NCBI GenBank assembly: GCA_018968805.1
Contig: JAGWZX010000036.1
Span: forward strand, 1-6,591
Source of the DNA: Patescibacteria group bacterium
Lineage (GTDB): Bacteria; Patescibacteriota; Minisyncoccia; Phycocordibacterales; SIBU01
Direction: 5' to 3'
DNA length: 6,591 nt
Part shown: piece by piece, positions 5,123 to 6,591 of the stretch
Numbering within the stretch: position 1 is the stretch's first letter
Layout of the letters: each line of letters begins with the position of its first letter
Notes under the pieces: model-generated
Databases searched by the model: none
What the model saw: the letters and a program-made list of their open reading frames with translations, nothing else
What the model was told of the DNA's origin: nothing
Made by a program: the position numbers and the translations under genes

Positions 5123-6259
5123 TTATATTTTCCTGTGATTGATCGCTAATCGTTTTCTGGAAAGCCGCGGCAAGCCGGTAGCGATCAGTTCACGCAAAAA
5201 CGGGTCCAGTTCGGCTGCGGCAACGCAAACCACTTTGTCCGCGCCGCCATAGTAAACAAAGAGCCAACTGTCCACCACCGCCGCTCCGCAGGCGTAAACT
5301 ACGCCGGATTTGAAACCTTGATTTTCATAAAGTTCATCCGGCTCAAGTATCGGTTGTGGCGACCGTGCGACAATCTTTGTGGGTTCTTTAAGATCGAGAA
5401 GCATCGCTCCCAATTTGTAACGGTTTGGGTCGCTTATGTCCATGGCGTGATACAGCACGAGCCATCCATGTTTGGTCTTAATGGGAGCCGGCCCAACGCC
5501 GCGCACCGAAGTGTCCCAGAAATCCTCCCGCCCGCCCTCGGGGTGCATGCTATGAATAAACCTGGTGCCGTCAAACTTATTAAGGTCGTCGACGTAATCA
5601 ATGAGAATATGCGGCGTGATACCGTGTAGAATGGCATAGCGGCCGTTTATTTTTTCCGGAAACAATACCCAATTCTTGTTGATTTCTCCAGGTGGAGAAA
5701 TGAAAACCGGCTTGGTCCAGTGCCAGCGTTCACTTACAAAATCCTCAAACGAGATGGAGGTGAGCGCGATGCGAATAGAACCCCAACCGTCAAAGGCGGT
5801 GTAAAGCATATAAACCGTGTCGCCAATGCGCGTCAGTCGCGGGTCTTCGGTGCCGCCGCCTCCCCCGCCGCCGGAAAGATAAGAAACGTGCGGCTGATTT
5901 TTGTCCACAACCGGCCGGTTGGGGAAAAACACCGGGTTTTTACTCCGATAATCGATCGTGATGCCGTCCGACGAACGCGCATAACCGATCATTGAAACAT
6001 CATTATCGCCGATAGCCCGATAAATCAGGTGGATTTTACCGTCGCCATATAGCACGCTTGGATTGAACGTGGCTTTTGACTCCCAGTGCGATGTTTCTTC
6101 TGGCTCAATGATCGGATTGGTTTCGGGTTTTTGCAGAGCGAGAACTCCCGCGGCTCGCGTCTGACGCGCATGACGCACCGGTTTGCCCTTGCGCAAATCT
6201 AAAAAGCGCGAAGCTTTTTTCTTTGCCGATTTTTTAAGTTTTCTTTTTGGCGCGGCCAT
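5123..6259 (-). CDS. Single-domain GH130 beta-mannoside phosphorylase/glycosidase with Lys-rich N-terminal tail
   Basis: A 378-aa GH130 protein. Its core resembles domain B of the downstream tandem protein (shared TVYMLYTAFDG-type segment, PPG...FPEKINGRY, KTKHGWLVLYH, YYGGAD). FNPSV (65-69), YRA (80-82), IGYARSSDG (91-99) and TEDPR (137-141, predicted catalytic acid D139) mark the active site. Three motifs differ from domain B: GCEDPR becomes a run of seven glycines (130-136) followed by TEDPR, LHR becomes LHG (211-213), and NNVVFPCG becomes SGVVYACG (318-325). This may indicate a separate subfamily or altered phosphate/substrate binding. The first 36 residues are strongly basic (KRKLKKSAKKKAS...) and precede the propeller. 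The ATG at 6259 is chosen; a longer frame from 6385 would lie wholly inside the cupin gene and reads as non-family sequence. It overlaps the cupin gene by 26 nt, so translation is probably coupled. Confidence 0.88.
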   Translation of the reverse strand: MAAPKRKLKKSAKKKASRFLDLRKGKPVRHARQTRAAGVLALQKPETNPIIEPEETSHWESKATFNPSVLYGDGKIHLIYRAIGDNDVSMIGYARSSDGITIDYRSKNPVFFPNRPVVDKNQPHVSYLSGGGGGGGTEDPRLTRIGDTVYMLYTAFDGWGSIRIALTSISFEDFVSERWHWTKPVFISPPGEINKNWVLFPEKINGRYAILHGITPHILIDYVDDLNKFDGTRFIHSMHPEGGREDFWDTSVRGVGPAPIKTKHGWLVLYHAMDISDPNRYKLGAMLLDLKEPTKIVARSPQPILEPDELYENQGFKSGVVYACGAAVVDSWLFVYYGGADKVVCVAAAELDPFLRELIATGLPRLSRKRLAINHRKI

Positions 6260-6591
6260 ATTCGTCTTCAACACGGACAATATCAGTCTCGTCAAAATTT
6301 CCCCGGGAAATTTCCAAGAAAAGCGCGTCGCCCCTAGGCGCACCGATACGATGAAGCGTCGCGCGTGAAATCTCAAACTCGTCACCGGGAGAGGCGTCCG
6401 TGATAGTTGTCCCGATCGTCACCTCTGGAGTGCCGGAGATAATATGCCAAAACTCATCACGACCGTGATGATATTGCAAAGAAAGGCGCGCGCCCTTTTT
6501 CACAAATATAGTCTTAACGGTAACAGATTCGCCATGACAATATTGGCGAAAATTTCCCCAGGGACGCTCCTCGGTAAATGGCTCTTCTGGC
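6234..6591 (-). CDS. Cupin of the mannose-6-phosphate isomerase type II C-terminal family (5' end cut by window)
   Basis: 118 residues are visible; the start lies beyond the right edge. The opening ...PFTEERPWGNFRQY matches the usual beginning of stand-alone proteins of this family, so perhaps only a few residues are missing, though the C-terminal part of a larger ManC/AlgA-type guanylyltransferase-isomerase cannot be excluded. Cupin motif 1 is GARLSLQYHHGRDEFW (33-48 of the visible part) with likely metal ligands Q39, H41 and E46; motif 2 contains GDEFEISRATLHRI (69-82) with H80. The tail ISRGNFDETDIVRVEDEYGR (94-113) is diagnostic. Enzymes of this type interconvert fructose 6-phosphate and mannose 6-phosphate with a divalent metal; whether a lone cupin is catalytic is uncertain. 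A GTG at 6503 is an internal Val codon, since the homologous sequence continues upstream. It leads the GH130 genes, linking the block to mannose phosphates. Confidence 0.88.
   Translation of the reverse strand, partial: PEEPFTEERPWGNFRQYCHGESVTVKTIFVKKGARLSLQYHHGRDEFWHIISGTPEVTIGTTITDASPGDEFEISRATLHRIGAPRGDALFLEISRGNFDETDIVRVEDEYGRAKKKT

Noticed and set aside
6260..6385. Upstream in-frame start adding 42 residues to the single-domain GH130 protein
   Set aside because: This stretch is fully inside the cupin gene in another frame and its translation is not GH130-like.
6501..6503. GTG as the start of an 89-aa cupin
   Set aside because: Family sequence (RPWGNFRQY...TVKTIF) continues in frame upstream to the window end, so this is an internal valine codon.
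1..6591. CRISPR array, insertion sequence, tRNA or rRNA genes
   Set aside because: No regularly spaced repeats, no transposase-like frame with terminal inverted repeats, and no cloverleaf or rRNA-like segment were seen on either strand.

Overview
The window reads as a compact bacterial chromosome segment. Six genes on the minus strand form two blocks, and one plus-strand gene lies between them. Genes are tightly packed: spacers of 2-7 nt, one 26-nt overlap, and convergent stop codons that touch. Shine-Dalgarno signals are mostly weak or absent; the clearest is upstream of msrA. The protein styles (lone cupin mannose-6-phosphate isomerase-like protein, several GH130 proteins, a small membrane protein with a Cys-rich tail, msrA-msrB) suggest an uncultivated bacterium, possibly of the Patescibacteria/CPR. 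That placement is an impression from gene style, not a proven assignment.

Left edge (1-213): non-coding or weakly coding DNA downstream of msrB. It holds two strong hairpins (one with a GAAA loop), a short minus-strand frame open to the window edge, a TATAAT hexamer on the minus strand, and a 10-nt direct repeat.

Block 1 (214-2353, minus strand, transcribed right to left): an RlmB-type 23S rRNA 2'-O-methyltransferase, a small PGPGW-like membrane protein with a four-cysteine C-terminal domain, MsrA, then MsrB. Spacers of 4, 2 and 7 nt argue for one operon. MsrA and MsrB together repair both stereoisomers of methionine sulfoxide. The membrane protein may carry an exported disulfide domain, which would fit a redox theme (inference).

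Divergent gene (2413-3090, plus strand): a TehB-like class I SAM-dependent methyltransferase. It shares a 59-nt spacer with the rlmB operon. In that spacer a perfect CTTGT/ACAAG palindrome forms the -35 elements of two back-to-back promoters, and both predicted transcription starts fall on or next to the ATG, so both mRNAs may be leaderless.

Block 2 (3091-6591, minus strand): a cupin of the mannose-6-phosphate isomerase type II C-terminal family (truncated by the window end), overlapping a single-domain GH130 protein, followed after 118 AT-rich nt by a 637-aa protein made of two fused GH130 domains. GH130 enzymes are beta-mannoside phosphorylases or hydrolases. Three GH130 domains beside a mannose-phosphate cupin point to a beta-mannoside/mannose-phosphate module, in which phosphorolysis would yield mannose 1-phosphate. 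This block is the most unusual part of the window: a tandem GH130 fusion, a seven-glycine tract next to a predicted catalytic Asp, and a lysine-rich N-terminal tail.
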